A program made the position numbers and the translations under genes. A stretch of 64,000 bases of DNA, taken from the NCBI RefSeq assembly GCF_023204875.1, contig NZ_CP096247.1, positions 2,976,001 to 3,040,000 on the forward strand, written 5' to 3'. The stretch's first letter is position 1, and each line of letters begins with the position of its first letter. Below the pieces are notes generated by a model, which worked only from the letters and a program-made list of their open reading frames with translations, did no database searches and had not been told where the DNA came from. Positions 1 to 10,052 of this stretch are shown here, one piece after another. Source of the DNA: Prevotella sp. E15-22 (GTDB lineage: Bacteria > Bacteroidota > Bacteroidia > Bacteroidales > Bacteroidaceae).

Positions 1-526
1 TGGCACGGTCCACCTTCACATTCTTGGGCACGTAAACCAACAAGCCGTCCTGCGCCAGCATCGTATTGAGTGCCGTAACAGCATCCTCACTGGTTTTAGC
101 CAGCTTCGTGTAGTACTTACTCACCAGCTCAGGGTAATCGCGCATGGAGCCGATAACAACGCCCTCAGGAAGATGATGGTTGGCTTGAGGCTTTCTCTCA
201 CCTTTCACCTCTACGCCATCACCTCTATAGAACATGTCGTTAACCACAAAATAGAGGCTTGTGCTCAGATTGGGCACATCGCAATGGAAAGCCTCATAGG
301 GATCGACAGGAATCTGCAGGCGATTCAGGTTTACACCATAGTCGGGCTCAAACAACTTCTGCATATCGGTGTACTTATATCGCTCCACCTTTTTTGAAGG
401 GAAACCCTGGTTACGGAAGTCGTCAAAAGCCTGGTCGCGCACCACGTTCATCGACTCTGGGGCATGCGAGATAATCATCTCACGTGCCTGCTGATAGAGG
501 TCAATATATTGTTGTTCGCTATTCAT
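1..526 (-). CDS. sufD: SufD, Fe-S cluster assembly scaffold subunit (C-terminus cut by window edge)
   Basis: This is the first 175 residues of SufD, which pairs with SufB and the ATPase SufC in the SufBCD complex that builds iron-sulfur clusters in the cytoplasm. The reading frame begins MNSEQQYIDLY and contains KKVERYKYTDMQKLF, typical of the SufD N-terminal helical region, followed by the start of the beta-helix (DGLLVYVPKNVKV). The start codon overlaps the sufC stop by one base (TAATG), so the two genes are translationally coupled. It is last of four genes in the minus-strand suf operon. The remaining C-terminal portion lies outside the window. The assignment rests on operon order plus sequence resemblance. 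Confidence 0.93.
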   Translation of the reverse strand, partial: MNSEQQYIDLYQQAREMIISHAPESMNVVRDQAFDDFRNQGFPSKKVERYKYTDMQKLFEPDYGVNLNRLQIPVDPYEAFHCDVPNLSTSLYFVVNDMFYRGDGVEVKGERKPQANHHLPEGVVIGSMRDYPELVSKYYTKLAKTSEDAVTALNTMLAQDGLLVYVPKNVKVDRA

Positions 527-1281
527 TATTCCTCGCCTATTTCTTCCTTAATCCAATCGTAGCCATGCTCCTGAATCTGCACAGCCAACTCTGGTCCACC
601 AGTCTTCACAATACGTCCCTTGTAGAGCACATGCACAAACTGAGGTTTGATCATCTCCAGCAGACGGTCGTAGTGGGTAATGACGATGCACGAGGTTTCA
701 GGTGTCTGCAGTTTGTTCACACCCTCGGCCACAATGCGCATAGCGTCAACATCAAGACCTGAGTCGGTCTCATCGAGGATACTGAGCTTAGGCTCCAGCA
801 TAGCCATCTGGAAAATCTCATTGCGTTTCTTCTCACCACCACTGAACCCTTCGTTCACCGAGCGGTTTGCCAACTTTGAGTCGAGTTCAACAATCTTACG
901 TTTCTCGCGCTGCAGCTTCAGAAACTCGGCAGCGTTCATTGGTTCCAATCCCTGATACTTACGCTTCTCGTTGATGGCAGCCTTCATAAAGTTAGTCATC
1001 GACACACCAGGAATCTCAACGGGATACTGGAACGAGAGGAACAGACCCTCGTGGGCACGGTCCTCAGGCTTCATCTCCAGCAAGTTCTTACCGTTGAAGA
1101 AAGCCTCGCCCTCGGTAACCTCGTAGAGAGGATTGCCTACGAGCACGGCGCTCAGGGTCGATTTTCCTGAACCGTTAGGGCCCATGATAGCATGTGTCTC
1201 ACCGTCGTTGATCACGAGGTCGATGCCTTTTAATATCTCTTTATCGCCAATCTTGGCGTGTAAGTTCTTTACTTCTAACAT
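526..1281 (-). CDS. sufC: SufC, ABC-type ATPase of Fe-S cluster assembly
   Basis: SufC is the cytoplasmic ATPase of the SufBCD scaffold; ATP binding drives rearrangement of SufB and SufD during cluster assembly. The 251-residue length is normal. Walker A GPNGSGKST lies at 34-42, the Q-loop at about 85 (SFQYP), the signature SGGEKKRNE at about 147-155 and Walker B SILDETD at 167-173. The usual family sequence here is DEIDSGLD, so Thr172 replaces a common Ile next to the catalytic Glu171; this is probably neutral. It sits 30 bp after the permease gene and directly before sufD. No promoter of its own is evident, so expression from the sufB promoter is expected. Confidence 0.97.
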   Translation of the reverse strand: MLEVKNLHAKIGDKEILKGIDLVINDGETHAIMGPNGSGKSTLSAVLVGNPLYEVTEGEAFFNGKNLLEMKPEDRAHEGLFLSFQYPVEIPGVSMTNFMKAAINEKRKYQGLEPMNAAEFLKLQREKRKIVELDSKLANRSVNEGFSGGEKKRNEIFQMAMLEPKLSILDETDSGLDVDAMRIVAEGVNKLQTPETSCIVITHYDRLLEMIKPQFVHVLYKGRIVKTGGPELAVQIQEHGYDWIKEEIGEE

Positions 1282-1311
1282 GTTTATTTTTTTATTCTTC
1301 GAACTAAAAAA

Positions 1312-2619
1312 CTATAGGAATGCATATCGGCAAACAAACAATACGGCCAGCAGGATCGTAGCCCAGTTAATATTGTTACGCTCGTCCTTATCTTTGAGTG
1401 TGCCTGACAGCATGTGGATGAGTACGTATGAAATAACACCCATCAGGATACCGTCTGATATACTATATGTAAGGGGCATCAGTACGATACACACAAAGCA
1501 AGGGATAGCCGTAACATAATCGGTAAAGTCAACCTTGCGGATGTCGTGCATCATCATCACACCTACCAATATCAGCGCTGCGGCTGTAGCCTGGGCAGGG
1601 ATAGCCAGGAACAGCGGTGCAAAAAGTAGTGCAACAGCAAAACAGAGGGCTGTAGTCAAACTGGTCAGACCTGAACGTCCACCGACATTAACACCCGATG
1701 CGCTCTCAACATAAGTGGTAACAGTTGAAGTACCCAGCATAGCACCAACGGTGGTACCAATGGCATCAGCCATAAAGGCCTGATTCAGGTTCTTCACATT
1801 ACCGTCATCATCCACCATACCGGCACGATTTGATACACCAATCAGAGTACCGATAGTGTCAAACATATCGATAAACAGGAAGGTTAATACAACCACCACC
1901 ATGTCGACTGTAAAGATGTTGTGGAACTCAAACTGCCAGAAGATAGGGCTGATTGAAGGGGGTGTAGACATAATGCCTGTATAATTGGTGACACCCAGAG
2001 GAATTCCCACGATGGTGGTTACCAAGATACCAATAAGCAATGAACCTGTAACCTTTCTTACCAGCAAGGCTGCTGTAAGGATAATGCCAAAGATAGCCAG
2101 TAGCACTGCGGGATCGTGCAGATCACCTAAGGTGATGAATGTAGCTTCTGACGCACTCACGATACCAGCTCCTTTCAGGCCTACAAAAGCGATAAACAAT
2201 CCGATACCAGGACTGATGGCTCGACGCAATATCAGAGGTATGGCATTAACAATATGTTTGCGAAGCCCTGTTACTGTTAGCAGGATGAATATCAATCCCT
2301 CTATCAGCACAGCAGTAAGCGCGAACTGCCATGTGTAACCCATGGTAAGCACTACAGTGAACGCAAAGAATGCATTCAATCCCATACCAGGCGCCAATGC
2401 AAAAGGCAACTTGGCATAGAGAGCCATTACCAATGTACCAACTATTGCTGAGATACATGTGGTTGTAAACACTGCACCAGCATCCATACCTGTTGCTGAG
2501 AGGATGCTTGGGTTAACGGCTAAGATATAAGCCATTGTCAAAAAGGTGGTAATACCACCAATAACCTCCTTGCGCAAAGTCATTGTGGAGGAATCAAATC
2601 CGAAAAGTTTCTGAATCAT
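1312..2619 (-). CDS. NCS2-type purine (hypoxanthine/guanine) permease, AzgA/PbuG-like
   Basis: This is a 435-residue polytopic inner-membrane protein of the NCS2 (AzgA/PbuG) family, which imports purine bases by proton symport. The N-terminal sequence (GFDSSTMTLRKEVIGGITTF) and the conserved GMGLNAFFAF and DMFDTIGTLIGV segments are hallmarks of this branch. Roughly 12-14 hydrophobic helices are visible. Its start codon is only 5 bp downstream of the sufB stop and sufC follows after 30 bp, so it is co-transcribed inside the suf operon. Nothing in the protein suggests a link with iron-sulfur metabolism. The exact base transported cannot be read from sequence. Confidence 0.9.
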   Translation of the reverse strand: MIQKLFGFDSSTMTLRKEVIGGITTFLTMAYILAVNPSILSATGMDAGAVFTTTCISAIVGTLVMALYAKLPFALAPGMGLNAFFAFTVVLTMGYTWQFALTAVLIEGLIFILLTVTGLRKHIVNAIPLILRRAISPGIGLFIAFVGLKGAGIVSASEATFITLGDLHDPAVLLAIFGIILTAALLVRKVTGSLLIGILVTTIVGIPLGVTNYTGIMSTPPSISPIFWQFEFHNIFTVDMVVVVLTFLFIDMFDTIGTLIGVSNRAGMVDDDGNVKNLNQAFMADAIGTTVGAMLGTSTVTTYVESASGVNVGGRSGLTSLTTALCFAVALLFAPLFLAIPAQATAAALILVGVMMMHDIRKVDFTDYVTAIPCFVCIVLMPLTYSISDGILMGVISYVLIHMLSGTLKDKDERNNINWATILLAVLFVCRYAFL

Positions 2620-2624
2620 AATAT

Positions 2625-4073
2625 TTATCCTACAGTTCCTTCTAATGATACTGATAAAAGTTTCTGAGCCTCAACGGCAAACTCCATAGGCAACTTCTGC
2701 AGCACCTCCTTGGCATAGCCGTTAACAATGAGTCCTACGGCCTGCTCGGTGGGAATACCACGCTGATTGCAATAGAAAAGCTGGTCCTCCGATATCTTCG
2801 AGGTGGTAGCCTCGTGTTCGAAGATTGCCGTGTCATTATGTACATCCATATATGGGAAGGTATGTGCGCCACAGTCAGAACCCAACAACAGCGAGTCGCA
2901 GCTAGAGTAGTTACGTGCATTATCCGCCGTTGCCGCAGCACGAACCAATCCACGATACGAGTTCTGTGAGTGACCTGCCGAAATACCCTTAGAGATAATT
3001 GTCGACTTCGTATCCTTACCCAAATGGATCATCTTCGTACCTGTATCAGCCTCCTGGTAGTTGTTGGTCACAGCCACACTATAGAACTCCGCCTGCGAGC
3101 GGTCGCCACGCAGAATACATGAGGGATACTTCCATGTAATGGCAGAACCCGTCTCCACTTGAGTCCATGACAGTTTAGAGTCAACGCCACGCAAATCACC
3201 ACGTTTGGTGACCAGATTCAGCACACCACCCTTACCATTCTCATCACCTGGATACCAGTTCTGAACAGTAGAGTACTTCACTTCAGCACGGTTCATCACA
3301 ACAATCTCAACGATGGCAGCATGCAACTGGTTCTCATCACGCATCGGAGCTGTACAACCTTCCAGATACGACACATAAGCATCGTCGTCCGCAATAATCA
3401 GTGTACGTTCAAACTGACCCGTATTTCGGGCGTTGATACGGAAGTAAGAACTCAGCTCCATGGGACAGCGAACGCCCTTGGGGATATACACAAACGAGCC
3501 GTCGCTGAACACTGCCGAGTTGAGTGCGGCAAAGAAGTTATCCTTGTAAGGTACTACGGTTCCCAGATACTGACGCACCAGATCGCCGTGCTCCTTGATG
3601 GCCTCACCGATAGAGCAGAAGATAACGCCTTTTTCGCGCAACTTCTCTTTGAAAGTGGTCTTTACGCTGACAGAGTCCATGATTGCATCAACAGCAGTAT
3701 TGCCACTCAAAGCCAGACGCTCTTCCAAGGGGATACCCAACTTATCGAAGGTTTTCTCGAGTTCAGGGTCAATCTTACCATCACCCTCAGGCTTCTTGGC
3801 CAATGGGTCGGCATAGTAACTGATGGCCTGATAGTCAATCTCCGGCACATGCACATGACCCCATTTGGGTTCCTGCTGCTCTTTCCAGTAGCGGAACGCC
3901 TTTAGGCGAAACTCAAGCATCCACTCAGGTTCCCCTTTTTTTGCTGATATCAAACGGACCACATCCTCATTAAGACCAACGGGGATGATTTCCGTATGTA
4001 TGTCCGTAGTAAAGCCAAACTCGTATTTCTGTTCGGCTACTTCACGGACAAATTTATTTTTTTCTTCCATCAC
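2625..4073 (-). CDS. sufB: SufB, Fe-S cluster assembly scaffold
   Basis: SufB is the main scaffold of the SufBCD complex, on which the [4Fe-4S] cluster is assembled from SufE/SufS-derived sulfur. The 482-residue product has the family core: [38 protein letters not shown] and [17 protein letters not shown]. Cys401 in the last motif matches the cysteine (E. coli C405) needed for cluster assembly. The first Met is followed by a second (MMEEKNKF); either could start. It is first in the suf operon, with a promoter element in the 60-bp AT-rich gap upstream. Confidence 0.97.
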   Translation of the reverse strand: MMEEKNKFVREVAEQKYEFGFTTDIHTEIIPVGLNEDVVRLISAKKGEPEWMLEFRLKAFRYWKEQQEPKWGHVHVPEIDYQAISYYADPLAKKPEGDGKIDPELEKTFDKLGIPLEERLALSGNTAVDAIMDSVSVKTTFKEKLREKGVIFCSIGEAIKEHGDLVRQYLGTVVPYKDNFFAALNSAVFSDGSFVYIPKGVRCPMELSSYFRINARNTGQFERTLIIADDDAYVSYLEGCTAPMRDENQLHAAIVEIVVMNRAEVKYSTVQNWYPGDENGKGGVLNLVTKRGDLRGVDSKLSWTQVETGSAITWKYPSCILRGDRSQAEFYSVAVTNNYQEADTGTKMIHLGKDTKSTIISKGISAGHSQNSYRGLVRAAATADNARNYSSCDSLLLGSDCGAHTFPYMDVHNDTAIFEHEATTSKISEDQLFYCNQRGIPTEQAVGLIVNGYAKEVLQKLPMEFAVEAQKLLSVSLEGTVG

Positions 4074-4089
4074 AAATATTTTTCGCGTA

Positions 4090-4097
4090 CAAAATTA
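4090..4097 (-). promoter_or_regulatory. Candidate suf operon promoter -7 element
   Basis: On the minus strand this reads TAATTTTG, matching the Bacteroidetes -7 consensus TAnnTTTG, 17 bp before the sufB start. I see no matching TTTG box 19-21 bp upstream, so support is the -7 element and its position only. Confidence 0.5.
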
Positions 4098-4134
4098 CAA
4101 TAAAATGAGCGAAATCTTTGTTTTTTATATCGTT

Positions 4135-5091
4135 TTATTTAAGATAAGCATCCAATAGTTGCAGGGCATCCTTACTAAGGAAAGGCTTCACCTTGTCGTA
4201 AGGAACAACGAAAGCAGGCATACCATCAGCATAGCAAGCAATCTCATACTGCCCGTAACAGAACAGCAGTCCCTCACTGGTAGGACAAGGAAGAGTCGCG
4301 GGCAGAGGAATCTGGTCATTTGGACCATCGTAGGGCAGCTGCAAGCGCTCAAACAGCTGGGCAGTGGTCATCGGCTCTTCGCCAGCCTCTGTGTAGTACT
4401 GTTTTAATCCCTGAATAAGTAATGGCTGCATTTCGGCCACACGGGTAGTATCCACAAACTGACTAATCATATGACCATCTGTTTTGCTGAACGTGAGATA
4501 GCCATCTCCTCCTACCCCACCATGAGCGCCCCCCATGAAGATGTAGTCTTGCGAGAGGAATACCACATAGTCCAAGGTATCAGCCGTCTTAACCAACTTG
4601 TATTCATAGCCCCAGCGCGGCATGTCACTTAATGCATTGGCTTTTTGTTCGGCACTAAGTGTAGAATCCTCCTCCAGATAACTGCGACGCTCTCTCATCT
4701 CGTTTGTCGACAGTCTGTCCAAGAGACGCATGGTCTCTTTGAAGTAGTATGCCAACTGTTCGGAAGTCTCGTTGCTCTTGCCATGATATAGCGGATATGA
4801 GCGTTCCGACTCATAAGAACATACATAACTGAGACGATCTCCCACCAAAGACAGCAGATAGCCACGGATAGCCCCTGCAGCCTCGTTCACAGCCTGAGGC
4901 AACTCAACATCTATAGTCAGGTAAGCGTACTTAGCAGAGTCAACACAACCAAAGTGTTCCACGACCAGCGTATCGGTATTCAGTATGCTGTCAGCATCAC
5001 TGGAAACGGCCTCACCACCCTTCTTCTGTGAACAAGCACATAACAGTACCTGCACAACAGCGAGAAAGACTATCAGAATTGTTTTCTTCAT
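4135..5091 (-). CDS. Lipoprotein with RsiV/DUF3298-like C-terminal domain
   Basis: The 318-residue protein starts with a lipoprotein signal ending LLCAC, placing the lipidated cysteine at residue 20, so it is likely anchored in an envelope membrane. The central part (IDVELPQAVNEAAGAIRGYL) and the segment SQDYIFMGGAHGGVGGDGYLTF followed by a C-terminal FCYGQYEIACYADGMPAFVVPY resemble DUF3298 proteins, the extracytoplasmic domain also found in RsiV-type anti-sigma factors. No transmembrane helix or sigma-binding region is present, so it is not itself an anti-sigma factor. It lies downstream of infB beyond a strong terminator, and I found no convincing promoter of its own. Function unknown. Confidence 0.8.
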   Translation of the reverse strand: MKKTILIVFLAVVQVLLCACSQKKGGEAVSSDADSILNTDTLVVEHFGCVDSAKYAYLTIDVELPQAVNEAAGAIRGYLLSLVGDRLSYVCSYESERSYPLYHGKSNETSEQLAYYFKETMRLLDRLSTNEMRERRSYLEEDSTLSAEQKANALSDMPRWGYEYKLVKTADTLDYVVFLSQDYIFMGGAHGGVGGDGYLTFSKTDGHMISQFVDTTRVAEMQPLLIQGLKQYYTEAGEEPMTTAQLFERLQLPYDGPNDQIPLPATLPCPTSEGLLFCYGQYEIACYADGMPAFVVPYDKVKPFLSKDALQLLDAYLK

Positions 5092-5119
5092 ACTACTATC
5101 TCAGATGCTAAAAGCGATT

Positions 5120-5153
5120 AAAATCCCGAACGGCCACGACCATTCGGGATTTT
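5120..5153 (-). terminator. Rho-independent terminator of the rimP-nusA-infB operon
   Basis: A perfect 11-bp inverted repeat, AAAATCCCGAA and TTCGGGATTTT with a 12-base loop, begins 19 bp after the infB stop. The A/T-flanked stem gives a U-tract on the minus-strand transcript and works as a terminator in either direction. Confidence 0.85.
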
Positions 5154-5171
5154 CGTATCGAGTTTCTATTC

Positions 5172-8048
5172 TTACAGTTTCTGCTCTACCTCAATCTCAG
5201 TGAAGGTTTCAATCATATCACCAACCTGAATATCATTGAAGTTAACCAGTGAGATACCACACTCCAGACCTGTAGCCACCTCCTTAGCGTCGTCCTTATA
5301 ACGCTTCAGGGCATCAACAGGAGCAGTATGAACCACAATACCGTCTCGGATCACACGGGCCTTATCTTTGTTGTGTACCTTACCCTCGGTCACCAGACCA
5401 CCGGCCACAGTACCCACCTTAGAAATCTTGAACACCTGCTTCACCTCAATCATACCACAGACGATTTCCTTCTTCACCTTGTCAAGCATACCCTGCATGG
5501 TGCTCTTCACCTCGTCGATAGCATCATAAATGATTGAGTAGGTATTAATCTCCACGCCCTCGCGATCAGCCAAGCGGCGTGCCTCACTTGAAGGACGCAC
5601 CTGGAAGCCCACGATGATAGCCTGAGAAGCAGAAGCCAGCATAACGTCGTTCTCAGAGATCTGGCCAACAGCCTTCGAGATAACGTTAACCTGTACCTTC
5701 TCGGTAGAGAGCTTGATGAATGAGTCTGACAGGGCCTCGATAGATCCGTCAGTATCACCCTTAACAATGATATTAAGCTCATGGAACTCACCCAAGGCAA
5801 TACGATGTGAGAGTTCGTCAAGACCCAACTTCGTGGTAGTACGCAACGACTGTTCGCGTTGCAGCTGTACACGTTTGTTAGCAATATCACGAGCCTCCTG
5901 TTCAGTCTCCATCACATGGAAAGAGTCACCAGCAGTAGGAGCACCATTCAGACCCAGGATGATAGCGGGCTCGGCAGGACCGGCCTTCTCAATGCGCTGG
6001 TTACGTTCGTTGAACATGGCCTTCACCTTACCCCAGGCAGTACCTGCGATAACGATGTCGCCCACCTTCAGTGTACCATTAGACACAAGCACGGTAGACA
6101 CGTAACCACGACCCTTATCAAGCGAGCTCTCGATGATAGAACCAGTAGCTTTACGGTTGGGGTTTGCCTTCAAGTCGAGCATCTCGGCCTCGAGCAGAAC
6201 CTTCTCCAGCAGTTCCTCCACGCCAACACCTTTCTTGGCGGAGATCTCCTGACACTGATACTTACCACCCCACTCCTCTACGAGCAGGTTCATGTTAGCC
6301 AAGTCCTCACGAATCTTATCAGGGTTAGCACCCGGCTTATCAATCTTATTAATCGCAAACACCATAGGTACGTTAGCTGCCTGAGCATGAGCAATAGCCT
6401 CCTTAGTGGTAGGCATCACAGAGTCGTCAGCAGCCACGATGATGATAGCAATATCCGTTACCTGAGCACCACGGGCACGCATGGCGGTGAAAGCCTCGTG
6501 ACCAGGAGTATCCAGGAATGTAATCTGACGACCGTCCTTCAACTTCACGTTATAAGCACCGATATGCTGGGTAATACCACCAGCCTCACCGGCAATCACG
6601 TTCGTATTACGGATATGGTCGAGCAATGAGGTCTTACCATGGTCTACGTGACCCATCACCGTTACGATAGGTGCGCGAGAAATCAGATCGTTCTCGTCAT
6701 CCACCTCCTCGGTGATTGCTTCCTGCACCTCGGCAGAAACATATTCTGTGGTGAAACCAAACTCCTCGGCAACGAGGTTGATAGTCTCAGCATTCAGACG
6801 CTGGTTGATAGACACCATGATACCCACTGACATACAGGTACCGATGACCTTCACAACGGGCACGTCCATCATGGTAGCCAACTCAGACACCGTCACGAAC
6901 TCGGTGAGCTTCAGCACCTTGCTCTGTGCTGCCTCTGCTGCCATCTCCTCGCTCATACGCTCCTGAACAGCATCGCGCTTCTCCTTGCGGTACTTAGCAC
7001 CCTTCTTGTTCTGAGAGGTCTTTGAGGTAAGACGAGCCAGCGTCTCCTTCACCTGACGTGCTACATCCTCTTCGTTAGCCTCCAAAGGACGAGCAGGCTG
7101 GTGATTCTTGTTCTTATTCTTCTTTCCCCCCTGCTGGTTGTTGTCCTGGAAGTTTTGGTTTCCACCCTTGTTCTTTTTCTTTCCGCCGCCCTGCTGGTTC
7201 TGCTGCTGCTTAGCAGCCTCCTCGATGTCAACCTTGCCACCGCGGATGCGCTCACGTTTGCGCTTCTCACCATTCTGTGCGTTATTGGCTCCACCGTGCA
7301 TCTGGGCAGCCTTCTCCTCGCGCTGTTTACGCTTCTCCTCCTTAGTCTTCTTTTTAGGACGAGTGCTCTGGTTCAGGGTAGACAAGTCTATCTTACCCAA
7401 CACGTTCACCTTCGGAGTTAATTTCGATTCACTTCTCAGAGTAAAGATCTCCTTGTCGTCCGAGGCAGCGGGCTGATTATCCTTAAGTTCCTCAACAGGC
7501 TGAGCAGCCTGAACGGGCTGAACAGGTTCAACCTCCTTCTCTACTTTAGGTTCGGGTTTGGGAGTCTCAACAACCTTCACCTCTTCTTTCTTTGGCTCTT
7601 TAGGAGCCTCTACCACTACGGGCTTTGGCTCGGGCTTGGGTTCCTCCTTGACCGGGCTCTCGGCAGCGGGCTCCGGCTTCACCTCCTGGGCAGGTTCCGA
7701 CTTAGCAGCCTTCGGCTTGTTCAAGGCATCCAGGTCAATCTTACCCAGAGGCTTAAACTGCTGTCGTGGCTGATTCGCAACCGTACTTTCCTCAGACTCT
7801 GCTTTGACAGACTTCTCAGGCTTCTTCTCTTTTTTCTTATTGATAAAGAGTTTCTCGGCCTGTGTCTTCACGGCCTTGTCGCCACTGAATGCCTGTACCA
7901 AAGCCTCATACTGTTCGTCAGAGATCTTGGTATTGGTAGTGACGTCGTCGCGAATCTCGCCCAAACTATTCTTTTTCTTTAGGAAATCAACTGCCGTTTG
8001 AAGTCCTATATTCAGTTCTGTTAAAACTTTATTTAATCTTACTCCCAT
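5172..8048 (-). CDS. infB: Translation initiation factor IF-2
   Basis: IF-2 is the GTPase that places initiator tRNA on the 30S subunit and promotes subunit joining. The 958-residue length reflects a long N-terminal region: a short IF2_N motif at the start ([13 protein letters not shown]), then a low-complexity Lys/Glu/Pro/Gln-rich linker to about residue 350. The second IF2_N motif ([24 protein letters not shown]) follows. The GTPase domain has G1 GHVDHGKT at 466-473, G3 DTPGHEAF, G4 NKIDKPG and G5-like EISAKKGVG. The C-terminal domains II-IV follow ([38 protein letters not shown]-like end). It is the last gene of rimP-nusA-infB, 38 bp after nusA, and is followed by a strong terminator. Confidence 0.98.
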   Translation of the reverse strand: MGVRLNKVLTELNIGLQTAVDFLKKKNSLGEIRDDVTTNTKISDEQYEALVQAFSGDKAVKTQAEKLFINKKKEKKPEKSVKAESEESTVANQPRQQFKPLGKIDLDALNKPKAAKSEPAQEVKPEPAAESPVKEEPKPEPKPVVVEAPKEPKKEEVKVVETPKPEPKVEKEVEPVQPVQAAQPVEELKDNQPAASDDKEIFTLRSESKLTPKVNVLGKIDLSTLNQSTRPKKKTKEEKRKQREEKAAQMHGGANNAQNGEKRKRERIRGGKVDIEEAAKQQQNQQGGGKKKNKGGNQNFQDNNQQGGKKNKNKNHQPARPLEANEEDVARQVKETLARLTSKTSQNKKGAKYRKEKRDAVQERMSEEMAAEAAQSKVLKLTEFVTVSELATMMDVPVVKVIGTCMSVGIMVSINQRLNAETINLVAEEFGFTTEYVSAEVQEAITEEVDDENDLISRAPIVTVMGHVDHGKTSLLDHIRNTNVIAGEAGGITQHIGAYNVKLKDGRQITFLDTPGHEAFTAMRARGAQVTDIAIIIVAADDSVMPTTKEAIAHAQAANVPMVFAINKIDKPGANPDKIREDLANMNLLVEEWGGKYQCQEISAKKGVGVEELLEKVLLEAEMLDLKANPNRKATGSIIESSLDKGRGYVSTVLVSNGTLKVGDIVIAGTAWGKVKAMFNERNQRIEKAGPAEPAIILGLNGAPTAGDSFHVMETEQEARDIANKRVQLQREQSLRTTTKLGLDELSHRIALGEFHELNIIVKGDTDGSIEALSDSFIKLSTEKVQVNVISKAVGQISENDVMLASASQAIIVGFQVRPSSEARRLADREGVEINTYSIIYDAIDEVKSTMQGMLDKVKKEIVCGMIEVKQVFKISKVGTVAGGLVTEGKVHNKDKARVIRDGIVVHTAPVDALKRYKDDAKEVATGLECGISLVNFNDIQVGDMIETFTEIEVEQKL

Positions 8049-8086
8049 TTAGTCAAATTGAAAAATTGATAGTTGAAAAATGATAA

Positions 8087-9346
8087 TTACTCAAACTCCG
8101 CACGGAGCACATCCAGCAGATGGTCAACGGTCTCTTCCTCGAGGTCAGCCTTCTCAATAAGCAACTCACGGGGAGCATTGAGTACCTCCTTAGCAGTATC
8201 GTAGCCAAGAGCCTTGATAGCATCGATAACCCACTGATCAACCTCATCGGCAAATTCATCGAGGTAGATATCCTCATCAGTCTCACCCTCGTTAACAACA
8301 CGGAACACGTCGATAGTGTGCTCAGTGAGCATAGAAGCCAGCTTAATGTTCATTCCACCCTTACCAATGGCCAGAGAAACCTCCTCGGGCTGCAGATAAA
8401 CCTCAGCCTTGTGGTTCTCCTCATCGAGACTGATACTGGTCACCTTAGCGGGTGACAGCGCACGCTGAATGAACAGCTGAACATTGCTGGTATAGTTAAT
8501 CACATCGATATTCTCGTTGCAGAGCTCACGGACGATGCCATGCACACGACTACCCTTCACACCTACGCAAGCGCCTACGGGATCGATACGATCGTCAAAG
8601 CTCTCCACAGCCACCTTAGCGCGCTCACCCGGCATGCGGGCCACCTTACGGATGGCGATAAGTCCATCTGCAATCTCGGGCACCTCAGCCTCAAGCAGGC
8701 GCTTCAGGAACTCAGGACTGGTACGGCTCAGCATGATGCGGGGGTTGTTGTTCTCATTGTTCACCTCCTTCACCACGGCACGTACGGTCTCACCCTTATG
8801 ATAAGTGTCAGCAGGAATCTGGTCACCCTTCAGCAGGTGGAGCTCGTTGCCCTCATCGTCCATGAGCAGCACCTCACGCTTCCACATCTGATAAACCTCA
8901 CCGCTAACGATAGTACCTACCTTGTCCTTGTACTTCTGATAGAGTGCATCATGATCCAATTCCAGAATCTTTGAAGCCAGTGTCTGACGCAGGTTCAGGA
9001 TTGCGCGACGGCCGAACTTTGTAAAGTCAACGGCCTCACTTACCTCCTCGCCTACCTCGTAGTCGGGTTCAATCTTCTGGGCGTCGGTCAAAGAAATCTC
9101 TTTGTTCTCATCCTGTACATCGCCGTCGGCCACCACCACACGGTTACGGTGAATCTCGAAGTCACCCTTGTCAGGGTTTACAATCACGTCGAAGTTCTCG
9201 TCAGAACCGAAAATCTTGGCCAGCACGTTGCGGAAGCTCTCCTCAAGCACGCTCACCAGTGTAGTACGGTCAATGTTCTTTGTCTCTTTAAATTCCTGAA
9301 AGGTCTCAAACATACTGGGACCCGCCAATTCTTTCTTTGTTGCCAT
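8087..9346 (-). CDS. nusA: Transcription termination/antitermination factor NusA
   Basis: NusA binds RNA polymerase and nascent RNA and modulates pausing, termination and antitermination. In the 419-residue product an N-terminal RNAP-binding domain (to about 130, with FTKFGRRAILNLRQTL) is followed by an S1 domain (about 135-205, VGTIVSGEVYQMWKREVLL) and two KH domains (about 210-360; RIDPVGACVGVKGSRVHGI and SLAIGKGGMNIKLASML). There is a short acidic C-terminal region but no long duplicated acidic repeats as in E. coli, which is usual for this phylum. It is the middle gene of the rimP-nusA-infB operon, the conserved bacterial order. Confidence 0.98.
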   Translation of the reverse strand: MATKKELAGPSMFETFQEFKETKNIDRTTLVSVLEESFRNVLAKIFGSDENFDVIVNPDKGDFEIHRNRVVVADGDVQDENKEISLTDAQKIEPDYEVGEEVSEAVDFTKFGRRAILNLRQTLASKILELDHDALYQKYKDKVGTIVSGEVYQMWKREVLLMDDEGNELHLLKGDQIPADTYHKGETVRAVVKEVNNENNNPRIMLSRTSPEFLKRLLEAEVPEIADGLIAIRKVARMPGERAKVAVESFDDRIDPVGACVGVKGSRVHGIVRELCNENIDVINYTSNVQLFIQRALSPAKVTSISLDEENHKAEVYLQPEEVSLAIGKGGMNIKLASMLTEHTIDVFRVVNEGETDEDIYLDEFADEVDQWVIDAIKALGYDTAKEVLNAPRELLIEKADLEEETVDHLLDVLRAEFE

Positions 9347-9384
9347 TTGATATCTTTTCTTTTTTACTTTTCCTCTTTGATTGG

Positions 9385-9855
9385 TTACTTAAAGGTCAGG
9401 AGGTATTTGGTCGACTTCACCTCGTCCATTGAGAAAGTCTTATCCACATCCACCTTAACAGGGCGCTTCTTTCCCTCGGGAATCTGCTTCTCCTGAGTGG
9501 TCATCACAAACTGACGACCATCAACACTCTTCAGTACACCTGTCATTTTCTTGCCTGTAGCATCAATCACCTCAATATTGTCACCCACATGGTTAACATA
9601 CTGCTGAGCCACCTTAAAGGGCTGTCCCAAACCGGCTGATCCAACCTCCAGTTCGTAGTCACCCAGTTCCTCGCCTAGTTTCTCTTGCAGGAAACGGCTC
9701 AACTCGGCGCAATCCTCAATCCACACGCCATCAGCGTGATCAATCTCGATGACGATACGGTCGTCACCACCATCCATCTGAATGTCTACCAAGAAGTAGT
9801 CGCCCTTTGCGAGCCACTCCTCTACTAATGTCTTTAATGTTTCTTTCGTTATCAT
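9385..9855 (-). CDS. rimP: Ribosome maturation factor RimP
   Basis: RimP assists maturation of the 30S ribosomal subunit. The 156-residue protein shows the family pattern: an N-terminal alpha/beta domain with VDIQMDGGDDRIVIEIDHADGV and CAELSRFLQEKL, then YELEVGSAGLGQPF (the family SSPGLDRPL position) and a C-terminal Sm-like domain. The family Pro-Gly is replaced by Ala-Gly in GSAGLGQPF, common in this phylum. It is first in the operon with nusA and infB. A consensus promoter and a hairpin in the short leader lie just upstream. Confidence 0.95.
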   Translation of the reverse strand: MITKETLKTLVEEWLAKGDYFLVDIQMDGGDDRIVIEIDHADGVWIEDCAELSRFLQEKLGEELGDYELEVGSAGLGQPFKVAQQYVNHVGDNIEVIDATGKKMTGVLKSVDGRQFVMTTQEKQIPEGKKRPVKVDVDKTFSMDEVKSTKYLLTFK

Positions 9856-9877
9856 TCTAACGTGTTTTAATAACAGA

Positions 9878-9905
9878 AATGAGAGACCCTTTCGAGCCTC
9901 TCATT
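9878..9905 (-). promoter_or_regulatory. Stem-loop in the rimP leader
   Basis: A perfect 8-bp inverted repeat (AATGAGAG / CTCTCATT, 12-base loop) lies in the roughly 60-nt untranslated leader between the promoter and the rimP start. It is not followed by a T-run, so it is not an obvious terminator. It could be an autoregulatory or RNA-stability element; this is inference. Confidence 0.45.
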
Positions 9906-9919
9906 CCACTGAACGGCTG

Positions 9920-9951
9920 CAAAGGTACAAAATTTCCGTGAACTGTGCAAA
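9920..9951 (-). promoter_or_regulatory. Promoter of rimP-nusA-infB (TTTG-N20-TACCTTTG)
   Basis: On the minus strand a TTTG box (9951-9948) is followed after 20 bp by TACCTTTG (9927-9920). Both elements and the spacing match the Bacteroidetes housekeeping promoter. The predicted transcript start is about 60 nt before the rimP start codon. Confidence 0.85.
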
Positions 9952-10011
9952 TATTTGGCTCACTATTTTGACTTTTTAGGTGAAAACGATGGGTATTCGG
10001 ATTTTTCTAAC

Positions 10012-10019
10012 TACCTTTG
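10012..10019 (+). promoter_or_regulatory. Promoter -7 element for the GH51 gene
   Basis: TACCTTTG matches the -7 consensus and lies 33 bp before the chosen start codon at 10053. It supports that downstream ATG, because the upstream in-frame Met at 10017 would begin inside this element. Confidence 0.7.
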
Positions 10020-10052
10020 CAACAATTATTTTCCAATAAACTAAAAAAGATA

